Below are positions 15,066 to 24,364 of a DNA stretch of 64,000 nt, one piece after another. The translations under genes and the position numbers were made by a program. The notes under the pieces were generated by a model. The model searched no databases. It had not been told where the DNA came from and saw only the letters and a program-made list of their open reading frames with translations. The DNA is from Flavobacterium sp. MFBS3-15 (GTDB lineage Bacteria; Bacteroidota; Bacteroidia; Flavobacteriales; Flavobacteriaceae), in the NCBI RefSeq assembly GCF_026107645.2, contig NZ_JAPCHV010000016.1, forward strand, positions 1 through 64,000. Direction: 5' to 3'. The first letter of the stretch is position 1, and every line of letters starts with the position of its first letter.

Positions 15066-15159
15066 CAGTTGGTGTTTTAACGATTGATACAAATTAGCGC
15101 TTATATTTTAAACATGCTCTTAAATAAAGCCTAAACTTTAACGGCAGTCACTTATAAAA

Positions 15160-15187
15160 CAAAAGCCCCGTTATCACGAAGCTTTTG
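15160..15187 (-). terminator. intrinsic terminator
   Basis: CAAAAGC (15160-15166) pairs with GCTTTTG (15181-15187) across a 14-base loop, and a T-rich run follows on the minus strand. It sits just after the minus-strand gene at 15221-15475. Confidence 0.5.
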
Positions 15188-15220
15188 GACTAATAGTAGT
15201 TATTCAGGTTACATATAATT

Positions 15221-15475
15221 TTACATTTTATCGTCTCCTACAATCTGAACTTTACCATTTGGAACATCACCGGAAGTATCCTTAATTATAAGTACTCCCA
15301 GCACATTCAGCGGAATGTCGATTGGCTCTTCCGACGCTTTAATCTCTTCCGTCAGTTTTTCATAATCCATCGGGTTCAGCACGAGCGAATCACCTTTTTC
15401 TATTCTTTTGGCAAACAGATAGTTCCTTATGGCTGCTATCGATATTTCATTTCCTATTACTACAAATTCAGGCAT
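15221..15475 (-). CDS. hypothetical protein, 84 residues
   Basis: Compact acidic protein beginning MPEFVVIGNEISIAAIRNYL and including RIEKGDSLVLNPMDYEKL, which reads like a small beta-rich fold that presents a loop around 'GDSLVLNPxDYE'. No signal sequence, no membrane segment and no family that I can name. It is isolated, oriented away from thrS, and followed by a terminator. Coding is supported by codon pattern and clean start and stop; function unknown. Confidence 0.6.
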   Translation of the reverse strand: MPEFVVIGNEISIAAIRNYLFAKRIEKGDSLVLNPMDYEKLTEEIKASEEPIDIPLNVLGVLIIKDTSGDVPNGKVQIVGDDKM

Positions 15476-15586
15476 AGCTTCTTATTTTTATATAGCTAAA
15501 ATACTACAGCCAAAATGAAATATTGACAAGGTTATGTTAATTTAAACCGGACATCAGTCAGGCGATGCATAACCTAATAAATGCTA

Positions 15587-15617
15587 TTGACAATCTCCCC
15601 TTATTCCACTATATTTG
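15587..15617 (+). promoter_or_regulatory. thrS promoter (TTG and TAnnTTTG)
   Basis: TTG at 15587-15589, a 20-bp spacer, then TATATTTG at 15610-15617. Both elements of the Bacteroidetes promoter are at the right distance. It supports the ATG at 15638 as the thrS start, because upstream in-frame codons would lie before the transcript. Confidence 0.75.
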
Positions 15618-15637
15618 CGGTCAATAATTTAAAAACG

Positions 15638-17584
15638 ATGATAAATATTACATTGCCGGACGGTTCGGTGAAAAAGTTCGACGCGGGTGTTACACCTATG
15701 GACGTTGCCATGAGCATTAGTGAAGGATTAGCAAGAAACGTGATTTCCGCTTCCTTTAATGGTACAACTGTTGAAACAAAAACCCCATTGACGACGGACG
15801 GCTCTCTAATATTATATACCTGGAACGATGCAGAAGGCAAAAAGGCTTTCTGGCACTCATCGTCGCACGTACTGGCGCAGGCGTTGCAGGAAATGTATCC
15901 GGGCATCAAACTGACTATCGGCCCTGCAATTGATAATGGTTTTTACTACGACGTTGATTTTGGAGACAATGTTGTAACTGATAAAGACTTTAAAGCCATC
16001 GAGGACCGTTTTCTGGCAATTGCCCGCGAAAAGCATGAATTTACAATGCGTGAAGCCTCTAAGGCAGATGCGCTTGACTTTTATAAAAAAGAGAACAACC
16101 AATATAAGGTAGAGCTGATTGAGAACCTGGAAGACGGTACTATCACTTTTTGCGACCACGCGACCTTTACCGACCTTTGCCGCGGCGGGCACATCCCGAA
16201 TACGGGCATCATCAAGGCGATGAAGATCATGAGCGTGGCAGGTGCTTACTGGCGTGGCGATGAGAAAAACAAGCAGCTGACAAGGGTGTATGGCATCTCT
16301 TTCCCAAAACAGAAAGACCTTACAGAATACCTGGAACTGCTGGAAGAGGCCAAGCGCCGCGACCATAGGAAACTGGGGAAGGAACTCGACTTGTTTGCCT
16401 TTAGCAGCAAGGTGGGCCAGGGATTGCCATTGTGGCTGCCAAAAGGTGCGGCACTGCGCGACCGCCTGGAGCAGTTCCTTAAAAAAGCCCAAAAGAAAGC
16501 CGGCTATGAGCAGGTAGTAACACCGCACATCGGGCAGAAAGAGCTATATGTAACATCGGGCCACTATGCAAAATATGGTGCTGACAGCTTCCAGCCTATC
16601 CACACGCCAAATGAAGGTGAGGAATTCCTGCTAAAGCCAATGAACTGCCCACACCACTGCGAGATATACAACACCAAACCGTGGTCGTATAAAGACCTGC
16701 CGAAGCGTTATGCTGAATTCGGCACCGTATATCGTTATGAGCAAAGTGGCGAGCTTCATGGCCTGACCCGTGTTCGCGGATTTACCCAGGATGATGCGCA
16801 CATTTTCTGTACACCTGATCAATTGGATGCTGAATTCAAGAATGTGATTGACCTGGTGCTGTATGTATTCAGTTCGCTTGGTTTTGAGAACTTCAGTGCA
16901 CAAATTTCTCTACGTGATAAAGAGAACCGGGAAAAATACATCGGCTCTGAAGAGAACTGGGAAAAGGCTGAAAATGCCATCATCAATGCTGCACGTGACA
17001 AAGGCCTTAACACCGTGGTAGAATATGGCGAGGCAGCCTTTTATGGCCCTAAGCTGGACTTCATGGTTAAGGATGCCCTCGGCCGCCAGTGGCAATTAGG
17101 CACCATTCAGGTGGACTATAACCTGCCGGAACGTTTCGACCTTAGTTACAAAGGGTCTGATAATGAGCTGCACAGGCCAGTGATGATACACCGCGCACCG
17201 TTCGGTTCGATGGAGCGTTTCATTGCTATTTTATTAGAAAATACAGCAGGAAACTTCCCGCTTTGGCTCATGCCGGAGCAGGCTATCATATTGTCTCTTA
17301 GCGAGAAATATGAAAATTATGCTAAAAAAGTTTTAGAATTGCTGGAAAATCACGAAATTCGCGCCCTAATCGACAACCGTAACGAGACGATAGGCAGGAA
17401 AATACGCGAAGCAGAAGTGCAGAAAGTACCGTTTATGCTGATCGTTGGCGAGGAAGAAGAGAAAAACGGGACGATTTCCGTGCGACGCCATGGCGATGCA
17501 GGCAAGTCGAACCAAAGCATGACAATTGAAGAATTTGCCGCAGCAGTGCAGGCAGAAATAGATAAAACATTAAAAGCATTCTAA
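15638..17584 (+). CDS. thrS: threonyl-tRNA synthetase
   Basis: 648 residues, class II synthetase charging tRNA-Thr. The order is an N-terminal TGS domain ([17 protein letters not shown] at 1-17), an editing domain with [11 protein letters not shown] and the later [14 protein letters not shown] zinc/proofreading residues, then the catalytic core with [10 protein letters not shown], the class II motif [11 protein letters not shown] and a C-terminal anticodon-binding domain. Length fits the family (about 640). The start at ATG 15638 follows the promoter at 15587-15617; an upstream in-frame ATG would extend before the transcript. It heads the conserved order thrS-infC-rpmI-rplT. Confidence 0.97.
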   Translation: MINITLPDGSVKKFDAGVTPMDVAMSISEGLARNVISASFNGTTVETKTPLTTDGSLILYTWNDAEGKKAFWHSSSHVLAQALQEMYPGIKLTIGPAIDNGFYYDVDFGDNVVTDKDFKAIEDRFLAIAREKHEFTMREASKADALDFYKKENNQYKVELIENLEDGTITFCDHATFTDLCRGGHIPNTGIIKAMKIMSVAGAYWRGDEKNKQLTRVYGISFPKQKDLTEYLELLEEAKRRDHRKLGKELDLFAFSSKVGQGLPLWLPKGAALRDRLEQFLKKAQKKAGYEQVVTPHIGQKELYVTSGHYAKYGADSFQPIHTPNEGEEFLLKPMNCPHHCEIYNTKPWSYKDLPKRYAEFGTVYRYEQSGELHGLTRVRGFTQDDAHIFCTPDQLDAEFKNVIDLVLYVFSSLGFENFSAQISLRDKENREKYIGSEENWEKAENAIINAARDKGLNTVVEYGEAAFYGPKLDFMVKDALGRQWQLGTIQVDYNLPERFDLSYKGSDNELHRPVMIHRAPFGSMERFIAILLENTAGNFPLWLMPEQAIILSLSEKYENYAKKVLELLENHEIRALIDNRNETIGRKIREAEVQKVPFMLIVGEEEEKNGTISVRRHGDAGKSNQSMTIEEFAAAVQAEIDKTLKAF

Positions 17585-17607
17585 GTTTAACTTAAAATTT
17601 AAGAGCC

Positions 17608-18162
17608 ATAGCAATCAGAAACAACAGGGGCCCAGCCCGCGTAGAAAAAAAAGATCCGCACAGGATCAACAATCTCATCCGTGTACCCGAGGTAAGGCTC
17701 GTGGGCGAAAACATAGAGCCGGGGGTTTATAAAACCTCACAGGCGCTACAGTTTGCCGAGCAGCAGGAACTGGACCTTGTGGAGATCTCTCCCAATGCCG
17801 AGCCGCCGGTATGTAAAATCATGGATTACAAGAAGTTTCTTTATGAGCAGAAGAAGCGCGACAAGATGCTTAAAGCAAAAAGCGCGCAGATTACTGTAAA
17901 GGAGATTCGTTTTGGCCCGCAGACCGATGAGCACGACTATGAGTTCAAGAAAAAGAACGCTGAGAAATTCCTGAAAGAAGGTTCGAAGCTAAAAGCATTC
18001 GTATTTTTCAAAGGCCGCTCGATCATCTATAAGGAACAGGGACAAATCCTGTTGCTTAGGCTGGCTACCGACCTTGAAGAATGGGGCAAAGTAGAATCTA
18101 TGCCTGTACTGGAAGGAAAAAGGATGATCATGTTCATCGCTCCGAAGAAGAAGAAAGTGTAA
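17608..18162 (+). CDS. infC: translation initiation factor IF-3 with AUA start codon
   Basis: 184 residues when read from the AUA at 17608. The frame then gives AIRNNRG...[22 protein letters not shown], the standard IF-3 N terminus, and an in-frame TAA at 17593 excludes anything longer. Starting at the GTG at 17701 would remove 31 conserved residues. The C-terminal domain contains [16 protein letters not shown] and [11 protein letters not shown]. Rare start codons (AUU, AUC, AUA) in infC are known to allow autoregulation, because IF-3 itself discriminates against non-AUG starts. It lies 23 bp after thrS and ahead of rpmI and rplT, the usual order. Confidence 0.9.
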   Translation: MAIRNNRGPARVEKKDPHRINNLIRVPEVRLVGENIEPGVYKTSQALQFAEQQELDLVEISPNAEPPVCKIMDYKKFLYEQKKRDKMLKAKSAQITVKEIRFGPQTDEHDYEFKKKNAEKFLKEGSKLKAFVFFKGRSIIYKEQGQILLLRLATDLEEWGKVESMPVLEGKRMIMFIAPKKKKV

Positions 18163-18244
18163 GAAAAGTTTCAGTAGCGGTCCCGGTTGACGGCCTATGT
18201 AAACTAAAAAAAGTAAGTAAGATAAATCAAAATACAGGAAGAAA

Positions 18245-18442
18245 ATGCCTAAAATGAAAACCAAATCCGGAGCCAAAAAGCGCTTTAAAGTCACTGGCTC
18301 AGGTAAGATCAAAAGAAAGCACGCTTTCAAGAGTCACATCCTGACTAAAAAATCGAAGAAGCGTAAGCTTGCCCTTACTCATTCTGCTTTGGTACACCCA
18401 ACAGATGAGAGGAGCGTTAAACAGCAATTGAGGCTTATCTAA
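18245..18442 (+). CDS. rpmI: 50S ribosomal protein L35
   Basis: 65 residues, very basic: [20 protein letters not shown] then [20 protein letters not shown]. This is the standard L35 sequence and length. It follows infC by 82 bp, and rplT follows 98 bp later. It is part of the large subunit and co-regulated with L20 in most bacteria. Confidence 0.97.
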   Translation: MPKMKTKSGAKKRFKVTGSGKIKRKHAFKSHILTKKSKKRKLALTHSALVHPTDERSVKQQLRLI

Positions 18443-18540
18443 TACGCCGCTGTTTCGGTTAAAACAATTAATAACCCTGGAGTATGGCTTTTAAGTCCCG
18501 AAAATAATAATGGGCGCCTGCTACAAAAACATTTAAAATT

Positions 18541-18885
18541 ATGCCAAGATCAGTAAATTCAGTAGCTTCAAGAGCTCGTCGCAAGAGAGTATTGAAGCAG
18601 GCCAAAGGTTTCTTTGGACGTCGTAAAAACGTTTGGACAGTAGCCAAAAACGCGGTAGAAAAAGCAATGGTTTATGCTTACCGTGACAGAAAACAAAAGA
18701 AGAGGAACTTCCGCGCTCTGTGGATCATGCGTATCAACGCAGGTGCACGTCTTCACGGAATGAGCTACTCTCAATTCATGGGCCAGGTTAAAAAAGCAAA
18801 TATCGAGTTGAACCGTAAAGTTCTTGCCGACCTTGCCATGAACCACCCGGAAGCGTTTGCTGCAATAGTAAACCAGGTTAAATAA
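18541..18885 (+). CDS. rplT: 50S ribosomal protein L20
   Basis: 114 residues with the typical L20 start [20 protein letters not shown] and internal [20 protein letters not shown]. Length fits. L20 binds 23S rRNA early in assembly and, in other bacteria, represses its own operon. The 98-bp gap before the gene, which includes CCCTGGAGTATGGC, may hold a leader structure but I cannot define one. It ends the operon with a strong terminator after it. Confidence 0.97.
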   Translation: MPRSVNSVASRARRKRVLKQAKGFFGRRKNVWTVAKNAVEKAMVYAYRDRKQKKRNFRALWIMRINAGARLHGMSYSQFMGQVKKANIELNRKVLADLAMNHPEAFAAIVNQVK

Positions 18886-18926
18886 GAACGTTTTATAAAC
18901 AATATATTTATCTTACTTACAATAGA

Positions 18927-18954
18927 AAAATCCCGCTCCGGCGGGATTTTTTGT
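18927..18954 (+). terminator. intrinsic terminator of the infC-rpmI-rplT operon
   Basis: TCCCGC (18931-18936), loop TCCG, GCGGGA (18941-18946), extended by flanking A and T pairs, then a run of T. It lies 40 bp after rplT. Confidence 0.85.
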
Positions 18955-19009
18955 TTTATAAATTCTTTTTATCGCCAGATTTTAGCCATGGCAGCTGATT
19001 TTCCAGAAA

Positions 19010-19852
19010 TTACTTAAAAACCTCCACCCCTGCCCCATCACAGCTTGCAAAAACCATGCTTGGATGTGAGTCCTGGTGGTATATATTCCCGTTACGGTCA
19101 ATAGCAATGGCACCGCAAAAACCATCGTATGGCTTTAGCTCTTCAAACGTTTTGGCGAAAGCCTCTTTTAATGGCATGCCATCGGTAACACGGGTTACAA
19201 TTTTTGCAGCAGTGGCATTGCTTACAATGTCCTCTCCCACTCCGGTGCAACTCACGCCACAAAATTCATTAGCATAATTTCCGGCTACAGTAGCGGAGTC
19301 GGATATACGTCCGGGAATCTCAAAGCCCTTACCGCCAGTAGAGGTTGCTACAGCGATATTGCCCGCAGCATCCAGGGCTACACAACCTACAGTACCCAAA
19401 CCTTTCGATTCCAGTTTGGCTTCATACTCTGCACGGCGTTGTGGCGTTTCTGTAGAATAAGCCTCAAAGCCATTGTAGCGTGCAAAATTGGTAGCGCCAC
19501 CACCGCCAAGGACACGGTCGTCAAAAGTCATGAGTTTTACCGCCACCTGTATGGGATTTTTTACTTCCTCAATATTGATGACACCACTCATCTTTTGGGT
19601 TGTCCCGTCCATCAGGGCAGCGCTCATGCGGATTTTTCCATCACTTTGTATCTGCGAACCGCTACCGGCGTTAAAAAGAGTATCATCTTCCAGCAGGGTC
19701 ACAGCATAGGCCACCGTCTCCATGGCAGTATGCTCCTTCAGGTATTCAAAAGAAGCTTTTGCAATGGCGCTCATTGCCTCCTGCTTCGCCAGCTTGGTAG
19801 TTGCATCGGTATGCGACTCGCTGAAAAATCCGCCGTGGATGATTACTTTCAT
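19010..19852 (-). CDS. isoaspartyl peptidase / L-asparaginase (Ntn hydrolase)
   Basis: 280 residues. The Ntn-hydrolase fold is recognised by NAGSGSQIQSDG (61-72), the catalytic threonine of GLGTVGCVALD (T154 in GTVG, exposed by autocleavage), TSTGG and GRISDSATVAGNYA. The enzyme releases beta-linked aspartate from dipeptides; it would split the beta-Asp-Arg dipeptides that cyanophycinase produces. It begins 11 bp after the cyanophycinase gene on the same strand, divergent from cphA, which supports that role. The substrate is inferred from context; many homologues also hydrolyse asparagine. Confidence 0.88.
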   Translation of the reverse strand: MKVIIHGGFFSESHTDATTKLAKQEAMSAIAKASFEYLKEHTAMETVAYAVTLLEDDTLFNAGSGSQIQSDGKIRMSAALMDGTTQKMSGVINIEEVKNPIQVAVKLMTFDDRVLGGGGATNFARYNGFEAYSTETPQRRAEYEAKLESKGLGTVGCVALDAAGNIAVATSTGGKGFEIPGRISDSATVAGNYANEFCGVSCTGVGEDIVSNATAAKIVTRVTDGMPLKEAFAKTFEELKPYDGFCGAIAIDRNGNIYHQDSHPSMVFASCDGAGVEVFK

Positions 19853-19863
19853 GTAATTAATTT

Positions 19864-20802
19864 TTATTCAGTATCGATCCTGTCAGGTTGGGCCAGGTCA
19901 TCATCTGCTTCAACAGGAATAACCAGCGCCGAAGAATACTGGGAATTATGAATTTCAAGTGAGTGTGTATTCAGATCATATATGTCATACATGCTCATGA
20001 CATGCACCGTAAGCCCGTTAATAGATATTGGCCTGCCCAGTTCTACCTGGGTAAGGTTAGTATCCTTTATGTTTCGTCCGTCAACCAATATTACCAGTCC
20101 CGAACCAATGGCTTCCATCTTCCCGTCATTTGTGATGAGTAATCCTGTATCTTCACCAAGACCTATGCCAAGCACTCGTGGGTTGCCGACTACAGCCTGA
20201 AAAAGCCTTCCAATTCGGCCCCTATGGACAAAATGCGTATCAATTATAACATTCTGTATCAGGCTAAGGCCACTTGTTATCTTAACTTCTCCTTTAAGTA
20301 AAGCTTCATGGCTGCTGCCCTGGTAGATCATATTGTTTGATGCCGCCGCTGCCCCGGCAGATGTGCCTGCATATATAAATTCCTCATTTTGGAATTTATC
20401 AAGTATAATGTCGTGAAGTTTGGTTCCACCCAATATGGAGGTAAGTCTTAATTGGTCACCACCGGTAAACATTACCACATCGGCAGCCTGGATGCGGGCG
20501 AGCACTTCCTGGTCAGAACACTGTTCCCTTTTCTCAATATGCATTAACCCAACGCTGGTTGCTTTTAAATATTCAAAAGCCTTTACATATTCGGGCCCTA
20601 CTTCACGCGGTATTACTGATGCTGTAGTAATAACTTCAATGCGCGATTCCTCGCCATGTTTTGATTCGCGGATAATTCGCCTTAATATGCCGGTTTCAAA
20701 AAAATTAAGATTGTTGGCTACATTGTTATCAAATGAAGATTCCGTAAAGCTCCCTTTATCAACGGCTCCTCCTATAATTATAAGTTTTCCCTGTACATTC
20801 AT
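19864..20802 (-). CDS. cphB: cyanophycinase
   Basis: 312 residues, serine peptidase of family S51. The nucleophile lies in YAGTSAGAAAAS with Ser 148, and MFTGGDQLRL (111-120) and GLGEDTGLL are further conserved blocks. Cyanophycinase cuts multi-L-arginyl-poly-L-aspartate into beta-Asp-Arg dipeptides. It is divergent from cyanophycin synthetase (21004) and followed directly by a dipeptide-cleaving Ntn hydrolase, forming a full degradation pathway. No secretion signal is evident, so it is intracellular. A TATGTTTG promoter box lies before the gene. Confidence 0.92.
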   Translation of the reverse strand: MNVQGKLIIIGGAVDKGSFTESSFDNNVANNLNFFETGILRRIIRESKHGEESRIEVITTASVIPREVGPEYVKAFEYLKATSVGLMHIEKREQCSDQEVLARIQAADVVMFTGGDQLRLTSILGGTKLHDIILDKFQNEEFIYAGTSAGAAAASNNMIYQGSSHEALLKGEVKITSGLSLIQNVIIDTHFVHRGRIGRLFQAVVGNPRVLGIGLGEDTGLLITNDGKMEAIGSGLVILVDGRNIKDTNLTQVELGRPISINGLTVHVMSMYDIYDLNTHSLEIHNSQYSSALVIPVEADDDLAQPDRIDTE

Positions 20803-20845
20803 GGGCCAAAAATAATTAAAATTAAAATAATATATCCTTTAACCT

Positions 20846-20872
20846 CAAACATACGTTAGAAGAAATTTACAA
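20846..20872 (-). promoter_or_regulatory. cphB promoter
   Basis: On the minus strand TTG (20872-20870) and TATGTTTG (20853-20846) are spaced 16 bp, the Bacteroidetes -33/-7 pattern. It lies 44 bp before the cyanophycinase ATG. Confidence 0.65.
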
Positions 20873-20926
20873 AAAAAATAATCAAACATCTATTTTTAAT
20901 CATATTTTTAATTAATTTTCTCACGA

Positions 20927-20952
20927 TGAATCGACATCTGCAATTGAATCGA
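20927..20952 (+). promoter_or_regulatory. direct repeat in the cphB-cphA intergenic region
   Basis: TGAATCGA occurs at 20927-20934 and 20945-20952, 18 bp apart, that is, nearly two helical turns. The position between the divergent genes, 52 bp before cphA, would suit a regulator binding site. No regulator is identified. Confidence 0.35.
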
Positions 20953-21003
20953 TATAAATTAGCCAAAAACACCTATTAACATTTAATTTACCCGCCAGCT
21001 TTT

Positions 21004-23631
21004 ATGAAAATATTGAAGATACAGGCCCTGCGTGGCCCAAACATTTGGAGCGTTTACAGAAAAAAACTAATCCAGATGCGCCTTGACCTTGAAGAGACCG
21101 AACAGACACCCACCAACCTTATACCCGGTTTTCGCGAACGCATTGAGGCATTGATCCCCAGCCTTATTACCCACCGATGCTCTGAAGGATGTGTGGGAGG
21201 ATTTTTTATGAGAGTTGAACGGGGCACCTGGATGGGGCATGTGATAGAGCATATCGCACTCGAAATCCAGACCCTTGCCGGAATGGACACAGGATTTGGC
21301 CGTACGCGGGAAACCAAAACCCCAGGTGTGTATAATGTAGTTTTCAGCTATATTGAAGAAAACGTAGGGATTTATGCTGCTGAGTCTGCCGTAAGGATTG
21401 CTGAAGCGCTGATTGCCGGTACTGAATACGACATTGATGCAGATATACAGGAGATGCGCAAGATACGCGAACGCGACCGCCTTGGCCCAAGCACAGGCAG
21501 CATCGTAGAAGAGGCTGTAGCCCGCGACATCCCATGGATAAGGCTGGGTACTAACTCGCTCGTACAGTTGGGCTACGGCATCAACCAGATGCGTTTCCAG
21601 GCTACAATAACCAACAAAACAAGCCATATAGCCGTGGACATTGCCTGCAATAAGGAAGAGACCAAGCGCATGCTGGAAGCTGCATCAATTCCTGTGGCCA
21701 GCGGCGGTATATGCCGTAATGAAGAAGGATTGGAAGAAATCATCAGGAAAATAGGCTACCCAATAGTACTGAAGCCCCTTGATGGCAACCATGGTAAAGG
21801 CGCTTCAATTAACGTCACAAATATTGAAGATGCCAAAGCGGGACTTGAATTTGCGCAAAAATACGGCCAGCGTGTTATTGTAGAAAAATTCATAACAGGG
21901 TTCGATTTTCGGGTACTGGTTATTGACAACAGGGTGGTTGCCGCCGCACAAAGGGTTCCCGCACACGTGAAAGGCAATGGAAAAAACACCATACAGGAAC
22001 TAATTGATATAGAAAATACCGATCCCCGCAGGGGTTACGGCCACGAGAACGTACTCACAGAGATAACAGTAGACAGGGATACAACAGACCTTTTGGAAAA
22101 AAAAGGGTACAATCTTGAAACCGTTCCGGGATATGACGAGATTGTATACCTTAAATCGACAGCCAACCTGAGCACAGGCGGTACATCGGTAGACGTTACC
22201 GATATGATGCACCCCGAGAACATTTTCCTTGCGGAGCGTATATCAAGGGTTATCGGGCTGGATGTGTGCGGCATCGATATCATGGCCGAGAACCTCACAC
22301 AGCCACTCAAAGAAAATGGCGGCGTTATACTCGAAGTGAATGCCGCACCTGGTTTCCGGATGCACCTTGCACCAAGCGAGGGTTTGCCCCGCAACGTAGC
22401 CTCGCCGGTTATTGACATGCTTTACCCTCCCGGAAAGGAAAGCCGCATCCCTATTTTTGCAGTTACAGGGACCAACGGTAAAACCACTACCACCCGACTT
22501 TTGGCACATATCGTTAAAAATAATGGCTTTAAAGTTGGTTTTACCACATCAGACGGAATCTATGTACAGAATCATATGCTTGAAAAAGGCGACACTACAG
22601 GGCCTTTCAGTGCAGAATATATATTGAAGGACCCAACAGTAGAGTTTGCCGTACTGGAAACAGCAAGGGGCGGAATATTACGATCCGGGCTTGGTTTTAG
22701 CCGTTGTGATATAGGTATCATTACCAATATACAGGAGGATCATCTTGGCCTGAACGACATTCATACACTCGATGATCTTTCAAAAGTAAAACGCGTAGTG
22801 GTACGCAGTGTTAAGAAAACCGGCTGGGCAATCCTGAACGGTGATGATGCTGAGTGTATCAAAATTGCTAAGGAACTGGATTGCAATGTGGCTTATTTCA
22901 GCATGGAAGAAGACAATCCATTTATAAAGGAGCTTGCTAAAGAAGGAAGGATCACTGCAGTGTACGAGAATGGCTTCATCACTATTCAGAAAGGCAGCTG
23001 GAAAATACGCATTGAAAAAGCCTCACATATCCCGCTAACTATGGGCGGTAAAGCCAGGTTCATGATTGCCAATGTTTTGGCCGCTACTCTTGCCTCCTAC
23101 CTTTGGGGCTTTAAAACCGAAGACATCAGCCTTTCGCTGCAAACATTTATTCCGGGAGCTGCACAAACACCGGGCCGCATGAACATCTTCAATTTCAGGA
23201 AATTTAGCGTTCTTATCGACTTTGCACATAACCCTGCCGGTTATCGTGCCATTGAGGAATTCCTTCAAAATGTTGAGGCCACGCACAAAGTAGGTATCAT
23301 AGCCGGTGTTGGCGACAGGCGTGATGAGGACATCAGGGAGTGTGCGGAGATTGCCGGGCGTATGTTTGACCATATTATCATACGCCAGGATAAGCACCTG
23401 CGCGGACGCACCGATGAAAACATCAACGGCCTGATCATGGAAGGCATTGCACGTACGGGACGGAACGTTACCTCTGAGATAATTTCCAAAGAAACGGACG
23501 CACTCAAGCATGCCATTGATAACGCTCAGGAAGGCAGTTACATAACCGCCCTTAGCGATGTCGTTACCAATGCAATTGATATTGTACAGGGATATCTCGA
23601 CCGTGAAAATGAGGAAATACTAAGTGAATAA
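21004..23631 (+). CDS. cphA: cyanophycin synthetase
   Basis: 875 residues. CphA polymerises aspartate and arginine into cyanophycin. The N-terminal domain (1-160) starts MKILKIQALRGPNIWSVYRK; the ATP-grasp domain (about 215-480) carries LKPLDGNHGKGAS and VILEVNAAPGFRMH; the Mur-ligase-like domain from about 485 starts VTGTNGKTTTTRLLAH and includes RGGILRSGLGF and AGVGDRRDED. Length is typical (about 870-900). It is divergent from cphB and the isoaspartyl peptidase, giving synthesis and breakdown in one locus. A terminator follows. Confidence 0.95.
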   Translation: MKILKIQALRGPNIWSVYRKKLIQMRLDLEETEQTPTNLIPGFRERIEALIPSLITHRCSEGCVGGFFMRVERGTWMGHVIEHIALEIQTLAGMDTGFGRTRETKTPGVYNVVFSYIEENVGIYAAESAVRIAEALIAGTEYDIDADIQEMRKIRERDRLGPSTGSIVEEAVARDIPWIRLGTNSLVQLGYGINQMRFQATITNKTSHIAVDIACNKEETKRMLEAASIPVASGGICRNEEGLEEIIRKIGYPIVLKPLDGNHGKGASINVTNIEDAKAGLEFAQKYGQRVIVEKFITGFDFRVLVIDNRVVAAAQRVPAHVKGNGKNTIQELIDIENTDPRRGYGHENVLTEITVDRDTTDLLEKKGYNLETVPGYDEIVYLKSTANLSTGGTSVDVTDMMHPENIFLAERISRVIGLDVCGIDIMAENLTQPLKENGGVILEVNAAPGFRMHLAPSEGLPRNVASPVIDMLYPPGKESRIPIFAVTGTNGKTTTTRLLAHIVKNNGFKVGFTTSDGIYVQNHMLEKGDTTGPFSAEYILKDPTVEFAVLETARGGILRSGLGFSRCDIGIITNIQEDHLGLNDIHTLDDLSKVKRVVVRSVKKTGWAILNGDDAECIKIAKELDCNVAYFSMEEDNPFIKELAKEGRITAVYENGFITIQKGSWKIRIEKASHIPLTMGGKARFMIANVLAATLASYLWGFKTEDISLSLQTFIPGAAQTPGRMNIFNFRKFSVLIDFAHNPAGYRAIEEFLQNVEATHKVGIIAGVGDRRDEDIRECAEIAGRMFDHIIIRQDKHLRGRTDENINGLIMEGIARTGRNVTSEIISKETDALKHAIDNAQEGSYITALSDVVTNAIDIVQGYLDRENEEILSE

Positions 23632-23638
23632 AAGAGAG

Positions 23639-23669
23639 GCCGCCTGATATATAATAGGGCGGCTTTTTA
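23639..23669 (+). terminator. intrinsic terminator after cphA
   Basis: GCCGCC (23639-23644) pairs with GGCGGC (23658-23663), 13-base loop, then five T. It is 8 bp after the cphA stop. Confidence 0.75.
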
Positions 23670-23677
23670 GTTTTTAC

Positions 23678-23685
23678 TACATTTG
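23678..23685 (+). promoter_or_regulatory. -7 box before the Crp-type regulator
   Basis: TACATTTG, a perfect TAnnTTTG match, lies four bases before the ATG at 23689 (string TACATTTGGGTATG). With no later in-frame ATG near the N terminus, the mRNA would be almost leaderless. The same string occurs before the nucleotidyltransferase at 9781. Confidence 0.55.
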
Positions 23686-23688
23686 GGT

Positions 23689-24270
23689 ATGGAAACAACT
23701 ACCCCGACTGTCAGCTTCTTCGACAGCATTGCACCATTTGTAAAACTGTCCCCTGAAAGCAGAAAAGCTTTGCTTTCACTGCTGAAAAAAGAAAGCCTGC
23801 CGAAAGGCCATGTGCTGGTTCCCTGCGGAGATATCTGCCGTAGCGTATACTACATCGAAAGGGGCCTTGCGCGGACCTTTTACCTTAAAGACGGTAAGGA
23901 AATTACCGACAGGTTCAGGGCTGAAAATTCGTTTACCTGTTCAATGAGCGGATATGTTACCAATACCCCTGACGGGCGGCAAATCGAATTGATAGAACCT
24001 TCTGTAATATGGTCGCTGCCCTATGTTGAACTTGAAAAGCTGTACGACCAATTTCATGACATCGAACGCCTGGGGCGCTACCTCATCACACAGGAAATGG
24101 TAGAAATACACCGCCGCCTTGGTGAACTGCAATTCATCCCCGCACAGGAACGCTATAATAACCTTGTGGCAAATCAACCCTCATTATTGCAACGGGTACC
24201 TTTGGGATACATATCCAGTTATCTCGGCATTACACAGGAAACTCTAAGCAGGATCAGGGCAAAAGTTTAG
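23689..24270 (+). CDS. Crp/Fnr-family transcriptional regulator
   Basis: 193 residues. The N-terminal cyclic-nucleotide-binding-like beta barrel (about 10-120) includes LPKGHVLVPCGD and YYIERGLARTFYLKDGKEIT; the C-terminal winged helix ends VPLGYISSYLGITQETLSRIRAKV. This is the short Bacteroidetes type in which the cAMP-contacting residues are not conserved, so the ligand is unknown. The ATG at 23689 is chosen over a TTG two codons earlier because of the adjoining promoter box. The thioesterase gene lies 95 bp downstream and may be a target or neighbour only. Confidence 0.82.
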   Translation: METTTPTVSFFDSIAPFVKLSPESRKALLSLLKKESLPKGHVLVPCGDICRSVYYIERGLARTFYLKDGKEITDRFRAENSFTCSMSGYVTNTPDGRQIELIEPSVIWSLPYVELEKLYDQFHDIERLGRYLITQEMVEIHRRLGELQFIPAQERYNNLVANQPSLLQRVPLGYISSYLGITQETLSRIRAKV

Positions 24271-24364
24271 CCATTCCCGGCCACAGGTTAACGATTTTGA
24301 CAAATGTCAAAGGAAAAACCCTGCCTTAAATTGAATTTTGTTCCATCAAAACAATCAAACGATT

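Noticed and set aside
17701..17703. GTG codon as infC start
   Set aside because: It would remove 31 residues, including the conserved [16 protein letters not shown] block of IF-3.
18443..18540. L20 leader RNA between rpmI and rplT
   Set aside because: The 98-bp gap may hold a regulatory leader, but I could not find a defined fold or match to a known Bacteroidetes leader, so I do not list it.
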